From NCBI RefSeq assembly GCF_010093535.1, contig NW_022985178.1:400505-464504 (forward strand): DNA of 64,000 bases. Reading direction: 5' to 3'. Shown here piece by piece: positions 9,468 through 21,899 of the stretch. The notes beneath the pieces were generated by a model. It did no database searches. It was given only the letters and a program-made list of their open reading frames with translations, and had not been told where the DNA came from. Position 1 is the stretch's first letter. Each line of letters begins with the position of its first letter. The stretch comes from Lindgomyces ingoldianus. Taxonomy: Eukaryota > Ascomycota > Dothideomycetes > Pleosporales > Lindgomycetaceae. The translations under genes were made by a program, and so were the position numbers.

Positions 9468-11597
9468 ATGATCTGGAGGGCAGTGGTTTTAATAGCAACA
9501 TCACTCCTTATTCTTGGCGTTTCATTCTTCTTTAATACTTCTTCTTGGGTCATTGTCAAGCAGATATTCCTGACTCCTTTCAAGAACACTCAAGACATTC
9601 CTGAAATCAAGTCTCTGCTTCCTATTGAGGGTACCCTCGAAACCAACCAGACGACTTCAAACTCACGAGAAGACGTTCGGTTGATCGAGCGCCCCAATCT
9701 CTGTCGAGCATCTGTTCCAAGATCTACTGCCTCTGTTGCACCTATTTACGTATCGACTCACACTTCGTGGACGTCCGCTGAACCTCAGACCCCCAACTCC
9801 ACTCCAAAGCCTACTACCATCTACGTCACGGAGACAGACACTGTCTGGATTCACGACCCCACTAATTTTTACACTCCCCAGCTTACTGCCATCTACGTTA
9901 CCAATAAAAAGACTCTCTGGATTCACGATCCTAGTACGATCTACCTAACAGAGATTGAGACTATCTACTTTTCTGAGTCGAAGTATCTCTATCCCCTAGA
10001 GACTAGTTCCGTTCCTACCCCTGAACCAACTTGCGACTACCTACCGGAACCGAGTTCTGATTACCTTGCAAAATTACCTTCCATCATGGGTGGCGGCGAA
10101 GGTTACCGAGCAGTGGGATACTTTGCTAACTGGGTAAGTTTTCCATAGCTTTGTCTCAATAAATGCACGTTGTTAGTTCTTTGATGCTCACAGTCTCTAG
10201 GCGATTTATGGAAGGCAATACTTCCCCGAAATGGTCCCCGCTGATAAGTTGACCCATATCCTCTACGCATTTGCCGACAACCGTGAGGACGGCGAAGTGT
10301 AAGTCACCTGCTGGATCTGCGCAATCTACTATGAATCTAACTGTAGGTTAGAATTCTAACAGACAAATGGGCGGACTGCGAGAAGCACTTCTCTGGTGAT
10401 TCCTGGCAGGACGAGGGCAAAAATATGTACGGTTGCTTGAAGCAAATGGCTCTCCATAAGAAGCGTAACCGAAACTTGAAGCTACTCTTGTCCGTCGGTG
10501 GCTGGACGTATGCTCACGAGAGCAAGCACTTTGATGGCCCAATGGCTACAGCCCAAGGCAGGAAGAACTTTGCCGATAGCTGTGTTCGGCTGATTAAAGA
10601 CTATGGGTTCGATGGCATCGATATCGACTGGGAGTATCCCCAAAACCCCGACCAGGGCGAGCAGCTTCTTCTCTTGTTACATGAAGTTCGCCAGGCTATG
10701 GATGTATATGCAGATGCTCTTAGTGGGTATGGCTCGAGACCACATTTCGTGCTCTCGATCGCTGCGCCTGCAGGTAAGCAGAATTACCAAAACATGCCTC
10801 TTGGAGGAGTTGCTGCAGTTACTGATTTCATAAACGTCATGGTAAGTTCTCGCATCATATCCTATTGATCAGATGCTAACCTTACTTAGGGCTACGACTT
10901 TGCCGGCAGCTGGGACCAACACGCCGGCCACCAAGCCAATCTCTACCATTGCTCGTCCTGCCCAACCCGCACCCCCTTCAATATCCACTCCGTCCTCCAT
11001 GATTACCTGGCCGCTGGCGTCCCCGCCTCCAAATTTGTCCTCGGCATGCCTTTATACGGACGCTCCTTCTTGCAAACCTCTGGCCCAGGGAAATCATATA
11101 CCGGCGGCGTCGGCGAAGGCTCTTTCGAAGGGGGTGTTTGGGACTTTAAAGCCCTGCCCAAACCAGGTGCTGTGGAACACATCGACGAGGAATCCGGCGC
11201 GAGCTACTCTTTCGACGCATCATCCGGAACCCTTATTTCATATGACAGCGTTCCAATGGCCTGCCGAAAAGCGGAGTATATCAAACAGAACGGTTTAGGT
11301 GGCGCCATGTGGTGGGAATTGAGCGGAGACAAGGCCGGCGATGAAAGTATCGTGTCAAACGTACGTACCCCCCCTCTACCCCGCGGTAGTATTTCCCTGT
11401 GTTTCCTTCCGGTGTACTACGTAATCAAACATTTCACAAACGACTAGAACTTTGGTGGGGTAAAGCTAATCTTTACATGATAGGTTGTTAGAGAACTTGG
11501 TGGACACGACGGGGGAAAGATGGAGCGGAGACACAATTGTCTGTCCTATCCAGACAGCCAGTTCGATAACGTGAGGAAAGGTTTCCCGAATAACTAG
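9468..11597 (+). CDS. GH18 chitinase with N-terminal membrane anchor and repetitive stalk
   Basis: Proposed structure is join(9468..10133,10201..10296,10347..10841,10890..11360,11484..11597), 613 aa. Residues 1-30 form a signal or anchor helix (VVLIATSLLILGVSFFF). Residues about 35-205 are a Thr/Ser/Pro-rich stalk with repeated TIYVTETDTVWIHDP-like units. The GH18 barrel starts at YRAVGYFANW and shows the SxGG strand (LLSVGGWTY) and the catalytic DxxDxDxE motif as DGIDIDWEYP. The enzyme hydrolyses beta-1,4-linked N-acetylglucosamine in chitin, so wall remodelling or nutrient release is the likely role. Introns 1, 3 and 4 have clear GTAAGT or GTACGT donors. Intron 2 (10297-10346) needs a weaker GTGTAA donor to keep EV-RILTDKWAD in frame. 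The last exon gives VVRELGGHDGGKM and ends PNN. The anchor suggests a cell-surface enzyme. Confidence 0.87.
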
Positions 11598-13035
11598 TGT
11601 ACTTGTCGACATGTCCTGTCAAGCTACGGGGATCGACAAGAATCACGACTGACATGACTGCGTATGGAGTCAGACCTCAGACATACGTGCAGTGCCCAGG
11701 AACGGGGGTATAACTTGTTTGATATTGAGCAAGGGTGTTGGAGGGGCTCAAGTGTTGCGGAAGGGTCAATGGTTTCTCGCTTCACCTTTCCAAAATTGAG
11801 GACGGTTGCACAAGGCCTGAGGATACCCTCCCCTTGTACAAACCTTGTGTCGCAAAATTGAAATCCGTCTTACTACTTTCGAAGGCCTTTTGAAACATGC
11901 AGAAAAATTTGTTTTGAGTGAATTCCTGAGGCAGGCTTCTTTATTCGCGGCATGTGATTGGACGCTAGGGAGAGGAATTTTGTGTGGTCTGCACCCTCCG
12001 TGCGCGACAATTTCTTGAGAATTCGATAGTATAGAAGCCGAGGATGTCAGAGTGACGAATCTAGTTGTAGAAACCACTGAACACTATTTTTGCTGCCCTA
12101 GTGTTGTCTTACGAGATGTTTTATCTGCAAGTAAAGCTCGCATTCAAATTTGCACGCTTCTTGGCCTAACTGGCGATTGTTAGACGCCGTTCTGCGCGAC
12201 ACCCTGGAACAAACGTGGGAGGGTTGCGGCAACGTTTTGGAAGTTCGGAAGCGGCGGAAAGAGAAAGCACTGCGCAGCGACTGCGGGAAGCCTTCGCTCG
12301 CGTCGTGAAGCAGGATCCTAGTATGCATGCACGCGGACGGGAGACAAGGGTGATATGTGATTTGGCGTGCAGTTTCGGCGGCGTCGGGACATTCTGGAAT
12401 ACTGTCTGGGCATGAGGATACTGTCTGGGCATGGGGAAGATCATGGATGTTCAGGTACGTACTGTTAGATATGCACTTTTTTGTTGGAATCTTCGATGGC
12501 TTTGAGAGGTTAATGCATGAGTATGGAGGGGCTGCAAATACTGCTCGTAGTTGCATATACTACGGCCACAAAACCTACTCGGACATATCTAGCGAAGTCT
12601 ATTTGAGATGTGTCGTAATTACTATTAGCAATTGCGTAGGGAACAGTATTAGGAATACCACTCTTACCATCCCTAGTCGTGTGATGCATAATCTCTGTAT
12701 AGTATCTAGGTGTCCTTCGAATAAGAAGAACTGGCACCGAAGAGAAGTAATTATTTTTTTGGAGTGGGTAGAAGGCCGAAGCAGGTGAGGTCGCATGTAA
12801 AAATCCTTCAGTGAGGTTAGAGGAGTTTGCGAGCAGGACATGAAGCGCATGAAATAGATGCAATGCATTCAGAAATGATGTAAGAAAGGTCGTGGTCCCG
12901 TGCCCAGCGGGTCGCTACACCAAGCATGTATATGTACAGACCTGGGCTATAATATGCACAAGATCTACGTGCCAAAGCTTCTTGAATATCAATTGCCCTG
13001 TTATATCAAGATCGTAATACTGATGGAGTCGACAA
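11598..13035. other. Intergenic region with a short tandem duplication
   Basis: No gene is supported on either strand. A 19-bp unit containing ATACTGTCTGGGCATG is repeated twice in tandem at 12399-12436 with one mismatch. The stretch includes the 3' ends of the convergent chitinase and J-domain genes. Confidence 0.45.
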
Positions 13036-13932
13036 CTACTGTTTCCTTATAGTGTCAGTCGCGCAAGTCTCCGACGGAGGTAGTATGCGCTGATATGCAT
13101 CCTCGCCCGCATGTATTGCATCTCTATGCCTTAGAAACGTCTGTATCCGCTCGTCTCGATCACCGGCGGCCATCAAGGTTGCTCTGTGCGACTTGGCCAA
13201 CTCGGTGGCGGCTTCCTTATGCACCTTGTCTCGATGTTCCATTATGTTGGACGAGAACATGTTGGCTCGCGTGCCCTGCATGACTCCCCCAAGACTCACA
13301 ATAGTAAATATCAAGGCCACAAAGGCAAAATTCGACACCGCGACGGCACGCGGGTCCTGGGTGTGTTGTTCTTCGTGTTCCCGACGATACCATTGCTCCC
13401 AGTCCTCCCACGTAGCGTTCCTCATTGGATCATTTCTCGATTGCCAGTGGTTCTGCGCGGACGGATAGGGCGAGTGGTGTGAGGGATTTTGGGGATGTGC
13501 CGCCCATCCATGGCCCCACAAGTCGTAAGCCCTTCGTTTGGCGTCGTCAGATAGAATGGAGTGGGCAGTAACGAGAAGGCGGTAGCGCTCGAGGCGGATG
13601 GTATGGGGTAAGTGGGCAACTGGGGACGTAGGGGTAGCATCGGGGTGGTACAGCTTTACGAGGGAGTAGAATCGGTGTTTCGAGTAGGCCTCGTCCCTGC
13701 GGATGGCGAGGATTTGATAAGGCGTGGGAGTCTTGTGGGGATGCACCGGGTCGGGCCAAGTGAGGTCACTCTCCTCACAATGCGAGGAGGTGTGCTGGGC
13801 GTAGTTTCGCGTCCCCCACGAAGCCCGCGAGTGAGGATGCCGGCATGACGTACCGGACTGTGAAGGGGTATAGCAGAAGGGAGGTAGGGAGCTATAGGAC
13901 GAAAGAAGAATGGCGGGCTTCTTGGACATCAT
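13036..13932 (-). CDS. Membrane-associated J-domain (DnaJ-like) protein, probably mitochondrial
   Basis: Single exon, 298 aa, starting at the first of two adjacent ATG codons (13932). A J domain occupies roughly residues 65-140: TPYQILAIRRDEAYSKHRFY, then the diagnostic HPD in KLYHPDATPTS, then RLLVTAHSILSDDAKRRAYD. It is followed by an aromatic WEDWEQWYRREH segment. One hydrophobic helix follows (SNFAFVALIFTIVSLGGVM, about residues 200-220), then a charged C-terminal region. J domains stimulate Hsp70 ATPase through HPD. The Ser/Arg-rich, acid-poor first 60 residues are compatible with a mitochondrial targeting signal, which is inference. A similar architecture is common among uncharacterised fungal J proteins. 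Confidence 0.8.
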   Translation of the reverse strand: MMSKKPAILLSSYSSLPPFCYTPSQSGTSCRHPHSRASWGTRNYAQHTSSHCEESDLTWPDPVHPHKTPTPYQILAIRRDEAYSKHRFYSLVKLYHPDATPTSPVAHLPHTIRLERYRLLVTAHSILSDDAKRRAYDLWGHGWAAHPQNPSHHSPYPSAQNHWQSRNDPMRNATWEDWEQWYRREHEEQHTQDPRAVAVSNFAFVALIFTIVSLGGVMQGTRANMFSSNIMEHRDKVHKEAATELAKSHRATLMAAGDRDERIQTFLRHRDAIHAGEDAYQRILPPSETCATDTIRKQ

Positions 13933-14592
13933 TTCCGCTCATGCCCACCCGCATCTCGGGCGCATGTCTTCAGTACTGGCGTGGTGGGGTGGAAGGGTCG
14001 TGGGTGAACGACGGCGGGGATCCTTCGTTTGCATTGACGGATCCACAGGCACTGCCGATGCGCGCACGGATCGGCGAATGAGCATCGACTTGATAAGCGA
14101 CATCACTAACGCCCATCCAGGCTAGCCCACAAGACCAGAAAACGAGCACTCAATTGGACTCTCTCCACTCACCACCACGACGTTTCCTCAACACTCGCCG
14201 TGTCAAACTGCAGCCACAAGTGCCCGCGCGGCTTACGCTCTATTCTAACGGCCTCTTGGGCCGCTACGCTGAATTCGACTCAGGTGGGGGCTTCGCGCGC
14301 AATGCGACTAGTTCTCCAACTCTTACAGTTTGATCGCTGGCTTCAGGGGTGCCTAGGCATCGGCTGCGCTTGTACAATTTGACGTGTGAGGAACCTAGTT
14401 TGGTGAATGCATGAAATGCAGACCTGAAGTAGCACTATCACATTATTCTGTTTGTGGCCGTCTGTCTACTTCTCTCGATGGATAGTGGCGGCCTATAAGT
14501 TGGCTGCTATTGCGTCCTTTCAGTAACAAGTTCTCCCTTCTTGTCACTTCACTTCTTGATCTATCCTCTTTCAACTTTTGCATTCAGCCTTC
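13933..14592. other. Divergent intergenic region
   Basis: It separates two divergent genes and must contain both promoters. Short plus-strand frames at 13910-14382 are antisense or non-coding and match nothing I recognise. Confidence 0.4.
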
Positions 14593-15891
14593 ATGTTAGC
14601 TATGGAGCGCCGTCACGACTTGGAGCAGGAGCTCCTTGATTCAATTGAGCGAAGACGAGGCCCAGAGGGTGAGCCGCTTGCTGGCCTTTTCGCGCTCACC
14701 CGGGAGATGGAGACCGAGGACGAGGACCAATTCGACGTAGATATGACCATCTTGGACTTTCTGGCGTTCAAGGCCACAGATACTGTCTTCCAGTGGAGAG
14801 CAAGCTCTAATCCCCACCAGTCAGACTTGCCAAGCGCTCTCGTGACCACGACGGCTGGTAAGTTCCAAACCGTTCCCCAACCACCGCCTTTAGCCCTCAT
14901 TCAATGACCGAAAAGATTTATGCTGATGACATCCCCAGAATGGAGGAGTTTACTCAAACACAAATACGAAGGACGTCGCCTTAATGGCCAAACTGCATTT
15001 CGTTCCCGCCTCTTGCAGTTTGTTCTCCTCTTCACTCATAGACTGAATCATGATGAAACCTGGACGACACCACAGTCTTTGTCGGAAATCCGCACACAAA
15101 ACCGAACCCGAGCAGTTTACTGGAAACAGAATACCTCACACTCCCCCGCGCTGCGTCAGCCATTTGACACTTTTCATGAATTTCCGCTATCCGACGGAGC
15201 TCTTGCAGAAAATCGCCATGAACTTGCGTCAGCGCTCGACATGTCACACGAAACGCGGAGATGGGTTACGGATCTTGATGGAACTCCCTCGTTGAGCTGT
15301 CTGCTTCCACTCTTCATTGAATTGACTGCAGCGCGTTCCTCCCTCGGTGACTTTGTACCTATGTCGGAATGGTTTCAGCTTACCGCGAACTTCATGCTCC
15401 AGGCAGTCCTCGAGGAATACTTGCGCAACGGTGCTTCGGGCGAGGATGAGTTCAATACGATTTTTGCCTTTGGTTGCCCTGGGACGACGGAGGAGCCTGA
15501 GGATGCCACGGATATTAAAGCGATGCGAAAGGTATTTTGTAGAGATGACAATTCGCTGGAACAAGTGCATGGGTGGTCAAAATGGAAACGCCAGTACATT
15601 AACGAGGTAAGATATTTCTCTCAACATTTCTCCTTGATTGCATGGTTGACTCTCCCGCAGCTCCTCCCGCAACCGGGCTCTTCCACTACCTTCCTCCAGG
15701 CCATGGAAGGCGCTCAAGATCGGTTCCCATATCTAGAATTTGAAGCGAACCTCCTCGGGTTTCTCCAATACCTCCACAACGGACTAACAAAACCTGACCT
15801 TGTTCAAGTGGAAGAAGGCCGTATTACAATCCACGGGAACGAGCTTCCAGAATCAGAATCAAGAGAGATGTTCCGACGTATGGGCTTCTGA
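14593..15891 (+). CDS. Conserved fungal protein of unknown function
   Basis: Proposed structure is join(14593..14857,14939..15606,15661..15891), 387 aa. Intron 1 is 81 nt (GTAAGT to CCCAG). Intron 2 is 54 nt (GTAAGA, branch TTGAC, acceptor CGCAG) and would read through without a stop, so an intron-retaining form is possible on frame grounds. The protein is acidic at the start (ETEDEDQFDVDMTILDFL) and largely helical, with aromatic blocks such as RLLQFVLLFTHRLNHDETW and EWFQLTANFMLQAVLEEYL. No signal peptide, membrane helix or catalytic motif is visible. The layout resembles an uncharacterised cytosolic family I associate with other Pezizomycotina. I assign no function. Confidence 0.68.
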
Positions 15892-17089
15892 AAGGATTGG
15901 GGCATACCACATGCCATTTCGCATACGTAGGAGTACTTCTTTGATGCCATTCTTCTTTGCTTTTCATTCTTCAAGTCAAAGTTCAATGGCGTTTTGCTAA
16001 ATGCCGAAGAGGAGCTGGCTGTGGCTTTGTTTTGTTATTGTCCTTTTCTATACTTTCATTGTTCCTACAATATGTCTGTTTAGTGGCTTTTATTTAGCCC
16101 TTCCAGGCGAGGCTTGATACGACGACTCTTCACTAGATACCTACGAATATATCATTCCACCCTTGGAGTCGCCCGGAACCGTACATCGATTAAAAGTGGC
16201 GAGTGAGGTGCACGACCAATTTTCCGAGGGTTCCTCTCCTTCTATTTACCTTTCTGGTAGACATACTCTTAGCGTCGCTAAATGTACAGTTCTTGTCCCT
16301 CGTATGAGATAACGAGTACAGACTTCACGATAAGTTTTCATATAAAGACCGCTTGTTCGTAGAGTATTTCCTCATCTGGTCTTCCAAATGAGCGTCGTAC
16401 AACCTCTGCGGGTATTAATGACTGTTCCCATATTCTAGTTGAGGCACCTTCGTTACTGCTACATCACCCAAAACCCAGGACCTGGGTACGACATCTGCTA
16501 TTCGCCCTACCAATATGACCACTACTTAGCCACTGATTTCTGCTATACTACTCACAAGATATATCGCTAATTTGAGATTGTTCTGCACTACCTCTCCCCA
16601 GTGACACGCTCTCGGGCACTCCTTTCGCGTGTTGAGAGATGACAATCGTCCATATGGCAATAAACGCGATTGGTTCACCGATAAGTCCACCGATGAAAAG
16701 AACTGATTACGAGCGTCCCGATTCTTCTCCGCCACTAACGATTCTTGACTCGGTTAGGTCCTGGGAGGCTTAGGAAGAAACTGTGTGTGAGTCCTAATTA
16801 GAAACATTAGTCTCACCGATTTCTTTCAATATTCGACCCAATCTTAGAATCTAATTCGCTCACTCAAGCCATTTACCTCAAGCTCATTCCCATTCTTAGC
16901 TTCTCCTACTTGACTTCTCGCCATGTTCTCCATCCCGGTTTCTTCTCTCTCTTCATTTATTCTTGCTATTTACTCTCCTCAGAGAGCTCTCCTTGTGACC
17001 TCTCACTGCTCACCACTCAGCACTACCCCACTGGCCATTCATCGCTGTTGTTTTACTTATTTCATTCCCTCTAGTTAAACTCCGTAAAC
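15892..17089. other. Intergenic region, nothing recognised
   Basis: Short scattered frames only. The final 250 bases are strongly pyrimidine-rich (CTTCTC and TCTCTC stretches) directly before the ATG at 17090, typical of a fungal core promoter and leader. Confidence 0.45.
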
Positions 17090-17984
17090 ATGTTCGTCTT
17101 TCTGTCAGTGCTGGCCTCCCTGGCCTTTCTTTTTGCTCAGTTCGGTGCATCCAATGCCACCTACGATCGTGCCAGCATCATTCTTGTCCCTGGAGCCTTC
17201 CACCAACCTATTATCTACGACAAGGTCACCCGCCTCCTCAACGACGCTGGATATCGAAGCATCCACGCAATTGCTCTGCCTTCCGTAGGAACCGTAAACA
17301 ACAGTCGTGATCCTGACATCAATGCGGTCCGTTCTGTCCTTGAGAGCGAACTTGCTAATGGTAAAGATGTACTCCTTGTCGGCCACAGCTACGGAGCAAC
17401 AATTATCGGCGAAGCAGTCAAAGGGCTCCAATCCGACTCCACACAATCAAGCACGTTACTGAAACGCTTCTCTCGTGCCACCAGCTCCCATTACGGCTAC
17501 CGCCATCGCGGCCGCATTCTCGGTCTCGTCATGCTCTCAGGCTTCATCCCCTACATCACCGAAGTTACAGACCCCACCAGCAAACCTGATATCCGTACCG
17601 TCGCCCCCTTTCTTCCACTTCGTCCTCCCCAAAGTCTTCTGGGATGGTGATCTGGCCGACGCGCCACCACAGCTCATCTTCTACAATGATCTCTCGACGC
17701 AACAAGCTAACTTCTGGGTCAACAAGCTCCTGTTCTCGGACTTTGCGGCGTTATCGGCTCATGCAACATATATTCCGTATACGGGAGATTTCAAGTGTGT
17801 GTATGTTATGACGGCACTTGATAACGCGCTTCCACCGATTTGGCAGCAGACATGGATTGATCAACCCGGTGCATTGTTTCAGGTGGAGTATGTGAATGCG
17901 AGTCATTCGAGTATGTTGAGTAAGCCGAAGGAGGTGGCTGAGATCATTCGAAAGGCGGCTGGGGAGCATAATGTGAAAGGTTGA
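17090..17984 (+). CDS. Secreted alpha/beta hydrolase with an apparent one-base frameshift
   Basis: The first frame runs from ATG 17090 to a stop at about 17650. It has a signal peptide (VFLSVLASLAFLFAQFGASNA), then IILVPGAFHQPIIYDKV and the nucleophile elbow VGHSYGATI. Family-like sequence resumes one frame over as FFHFVLPKVFWDGDL and runs to 17984. That part supplies FWVNKLLFSDFAAL, the acid strand VYVMTALDNALPP and the catalytic histidine region YVNASHSSM. The switch lies at a run of five C at 17604-17608: with four, the frame would be continuous. Either the gene is frameshifted or the run was mis-called. The fold is that of small esterases; the substrate is unknown. An intron explanation would need a 40-nt intron, shorter than any other here. 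Confidence 0.75.
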
Positions 17985-20900
17985 GGAGTGTACTACGGTG
18001 GCTGTGGGATTGAGATGGGGTTTTTCATAGGGCAATATTTCGCTACTCAAAGGCCCTTTACTCGATATGTAATCTTCTATTTGTAGATTCAGTGAATAGA
18101 CCGGGCCAGGTTACGAGTTCATAGAAGCTATGAAGCTATGTTATACTGGGCTTCAAGCTTTCACCTAACTGCTCGTATTGACTCTTCTCAGCTGTGGACT
18201 AAGGGTCTGAGGTGCTATATCATAGAAAGAGTATTTTTAGACGCCAAGCCATGAGTTGATTGGACAACCCACCATGAAGCCTTTGGGCATACAGTTTCCT
18301 TTTGCGATGCCTAAGCTTTGTGGCGCTCGGAGATGAGATTACGCTCGCATCGTCCTCGTAATCTTTGCAATGTAACCGCACAACTTTCCGAGGGGGTTGG
18401 ACACAATACGTTCATATCTGTTCATATCCATATGCCTTGTTCTACGGATGTACACGAAACCATTAACGATGTTGAAGGTACGATGAACCCACAGAATTTC
18501 CCTATGGCACTCTCTAGCCGCTAGCACAACCCTAAAGTATATAAGGGATATCGAAAAGATCCCCGAGGAGGCGCCGCTAGACAAGGTATCCCCCCTTCGT
18601 GGTTTATGAGTTAAGCGATCGTCTCGACAGTGAGCATTTGCAGCAAGACGACATGGCGCGGCAGGTGTCAACAATAGCGGACGGACACTTTGATGAATTG
18701 AAGGCTGGTTGTGTAAGTAAAACGAATACGTAGCTTATGTGTAGTCGAAATCTTTCGTAGAAAGAGGATGCTAGCTACATTTATTGAAACTGAGGTGCTC
18801 ATTCGGGTTAGGATGCTTGGATAGAAGATAATGGCAACTTTGAAAATCCTTAAGAGTATGACAAAGGACATGCGTCCTTGGTAGGTACTGCCCGGTAATA
18901 ATTGATTAGGTTTGCTGTAAAGCTATCGGCAGGAATGGTAGTTTTCCAGTTAAAGATGCATTTAGGAAGATCACACCCTGGGACGCAACACTAAAGAAGA
19001 GCCACAGACGTACCACTAGAACTAAAACAACCATCCCGAGAACCTCAATCACCGAGGCCCTCATAGCCCGACCACAGCTAAAGCCACAGCAACCTCTATG
19101 TTACGAGAGAAGCCAGTGAGCTCCGATGAAGCAGTAGCTCAAGATTAATTGAAAGAGGATCGAGTGTGTTGCAAGTGCAAGAAAGGGAATAGATGGACAA
19201 CATCTCTGACGAAGTGTGGGGGTTGTAATGTTATATGGTGCTCTGGCAGCCTTTCTATGGTGAGGATTGGCTTGGAATTCCTAATTATCATGTAATGAGC
19301 ATACCTTCCATAACGGAGAACACGGAGTAATTCAGGATAGAGATATGTGTTGCATTGGCAAACCACCTAATCTCAGCAAGAAGTTTAGCACCGCCCTTAT
19401 ACTACATAGTATCTGATAACCTATCGTATCCAGGAGTCATCCCACTCTCTCCACAAGAATGACCTCTTCACCAGCTACGACCTCTCTGGACTAAATGAGG
19501 CTTCCAGCCAGATGGAGTGCAAGGTCAACACCAGTTACCAAAGAGCTGATGTGCGGTCCGAATTTTTCAATCCTGTCGATGAGCGCATACCTCTCACAGA
19601 CACAGCACATGCTGTATCTCTTTGGTGAGTTGTTAGTATCGCTAGGACGAGTTCCCTCCCAGAGATTTCCATCGGTAATACAAGGCTTTATCTACAGCAC
19701 CCCTTCCTGAAGAACTCCCAAGAGATGAGGAACTACTTTTGTGGCTACCTGCTCAATAGCCCGCTCCAGCTCAGGCCCTTGCCAATTTATCTCAAGGTCC
19801 AACTCGCGTACGCCGAGGAACAGCTTCCATAGAACTCTCCCCAACTACCTTGCCAACCCACGGTGTAGGCTGTCTTATCATTTCAAGTAGTAATATAGAA
19901 AATAAATTTGCCGGCAGGGACTAGCTGTATCGATGCGTCACTGCTAGTTTTACAATAAATTCGGCGGGGCCTGGCGTCATTGTGTCATCTATGCTCACGA
20001 TCTTAGAAAGCGAAAATATGAGAATTCTTCACTTTATACTTTCCGAAGCCCGGCTTGAGTCTGTAAATTTCCTTTGATGACTCCAACCACCAGCCATTGA
20101 GAATGATTCCATCGCCATAGGTGACAACATTAACCTGGTTGTCCTTCGTTTGCATTTAACTTTACTGGCCTTCAAGAAATATGGATTCTCCTTACCATCA
20201 GGTTGGAGTTTACTCTTTCTGTGATAGTCCAGACGCCGTTACTAGAGTTTTCGACGAAGATGAACCTAGTTCTTTCTGTAAGACTAAACTCGAGGTTGGC
20301 GTATATTGCAACAGCTAAGGGATGTCTAGCAAAGCGTTACCCTTAACACCTCGCTCATCTGGGATACTCCACTAAGCCTAGTAAGACCTCCTTGATACAG
20401 GCGGGCTCCACATCATCTCCAGTCGCCAGGTTTTTGATGGCCAAAAGTAAGGCGCCTGGCAGTTGATCTGTGATTGATTTTCAGGCTTGATTGTTGCAAT
20501 ATTTAACTTGAATTCTGTGCGAGGATCAGACGCACAGCTGTGAAGTTGAGAGTGGGACGAAGACGCCGTAAAGCAAACACTCAGTATCTTCTGGTTTTTT
20601 TCCCCCCCTCTTTGGTAGAATTTTATTGTTGCCTTCCAGTCAATTTGGGTTTGGGCTTCATTTACGTGATTGCGAGCTTAGGTGTAGTGATCGGGTCGGC
20701 AAGGATGTCCTTCTGGAAGAAACTTCGCATTGCAGGTTTTAAACCTCGCATCAGGGCTTAATCGGGTTGAGATTGAAAATGATGGAGTAGAAGCCAGGGT
20801 GAAGCGGAGTGTAGGAAACAAAATGGAGCGTTGGTCTGGTAAATGGACGAGGAGGATTTGCAGAGGTGCTGCAGGTGCAGGTATTGATGAAGACTGACAT

Positions 20901-21899
20901 ACTGGAAACTGTGCAAGGGTTATATCAAATGATGAAACAAATACTAGAGTAAGTGGTGAGTCTAACGATAGAATAGTGAAGTAGTGGTTAGAAAGTAACA
21001 GCCATAATATCCGTAACCTGATTCGCGGGCCATTGGGGAAATTATCCCCACTCTCCGACTAGCTGGTGTTAAGGAAGAGACGTTCGCTGCTGCCTGGTAG
21101 CAATATGTGGACGATATAATCGAGCCTTTCCAAAGCTGTCACCGACTTCAGCCAACTGAATGCCGGTATTCGGCTGCCAAACAATGTTAGCGCTCGTAGT
21201 CGCTCAAGTAGAAATCTAGCGAGAGATGCTCAGATAGAAGTGAAGCTGGAGTTTTTTGAGGGCTCACTTCAGAAATTCAACCTTGAACAAGACTTGGCAT
21301 GTTGTCAAGTGTAAGAAAGTGGCTGGGTGGACTTCTCAACAATTCTTCTCTCCTCTGATCTCTTCACCAATTCACTACCATCAAATTGCCGTCTTCAGTC
21401 GAAGTAATGCCCAATTTCAGATAGCCCATTAGCTGCATCCTCGAAGCTATCAATGTCACTAACAAGACTCACAAAGATCCGAAAGATACTAGAGGTATAA
21501 GTTCGCAGAACCAGGATGGGGTCGGGTTTCTTGATTCCCCCCAGAACACCATCAATTCCTTAGACATACATATCCAGAGCAATCTGAACGAGACATATAA
21601 AGATGCTATCGAAAAGTAAATGGTTAGAATAAGCTAGCCCTAGAGGGAGTTCTAAATGAAGCTCTAAAAATACGAGGCTAGCGTCGTGGAGGATTCATCA
21701 CGGTCAAAGCAAGGTAGGCTCCGCGGAAGATCCATTAGGCTCTTAAAAGGGTTAATACAGCCGTCCAAAATTTAAAAGAGGAGACAATATGGCCCAAGTA
21801 GGATATCAAGGTCAGTCTTTCTCCAGAGGTACCATAAGTAAATGCATCAAATACTGCTCCTCTGTTCCTTTACCCATATGCCATATGTGAGTTAATAAG
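17985..21899. other. Gene-poor transition zone
   Basis: No intact gene is supported over almost 4 kb. Frames are short, without credible splice signals. Some stretches have a coding-like flavour, such as the open frame through 19460-19625 reading DLFTSYDLSGLNEASSQM, but no family is recognised. The zone lies between the normal gene arm and the AT-rich block and probably holds decayed genes. Confidence 0.4.

Noticed and set aside
10299..10362. Alternative chitinase intron 2 using the stronger GTAAGT donor at 10299
   Set aside because: Neither available acceptor then keeps the LTDKWAD frame open. The weaker GTGTAA donor at 10297 with the acceptor at 10346 does.
16780..16800. GTCCTAATTAG string resembling the left border palindrome at 23786
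   Set aside because: The match is short and does not extend, so it gives no evidence of a related element end.
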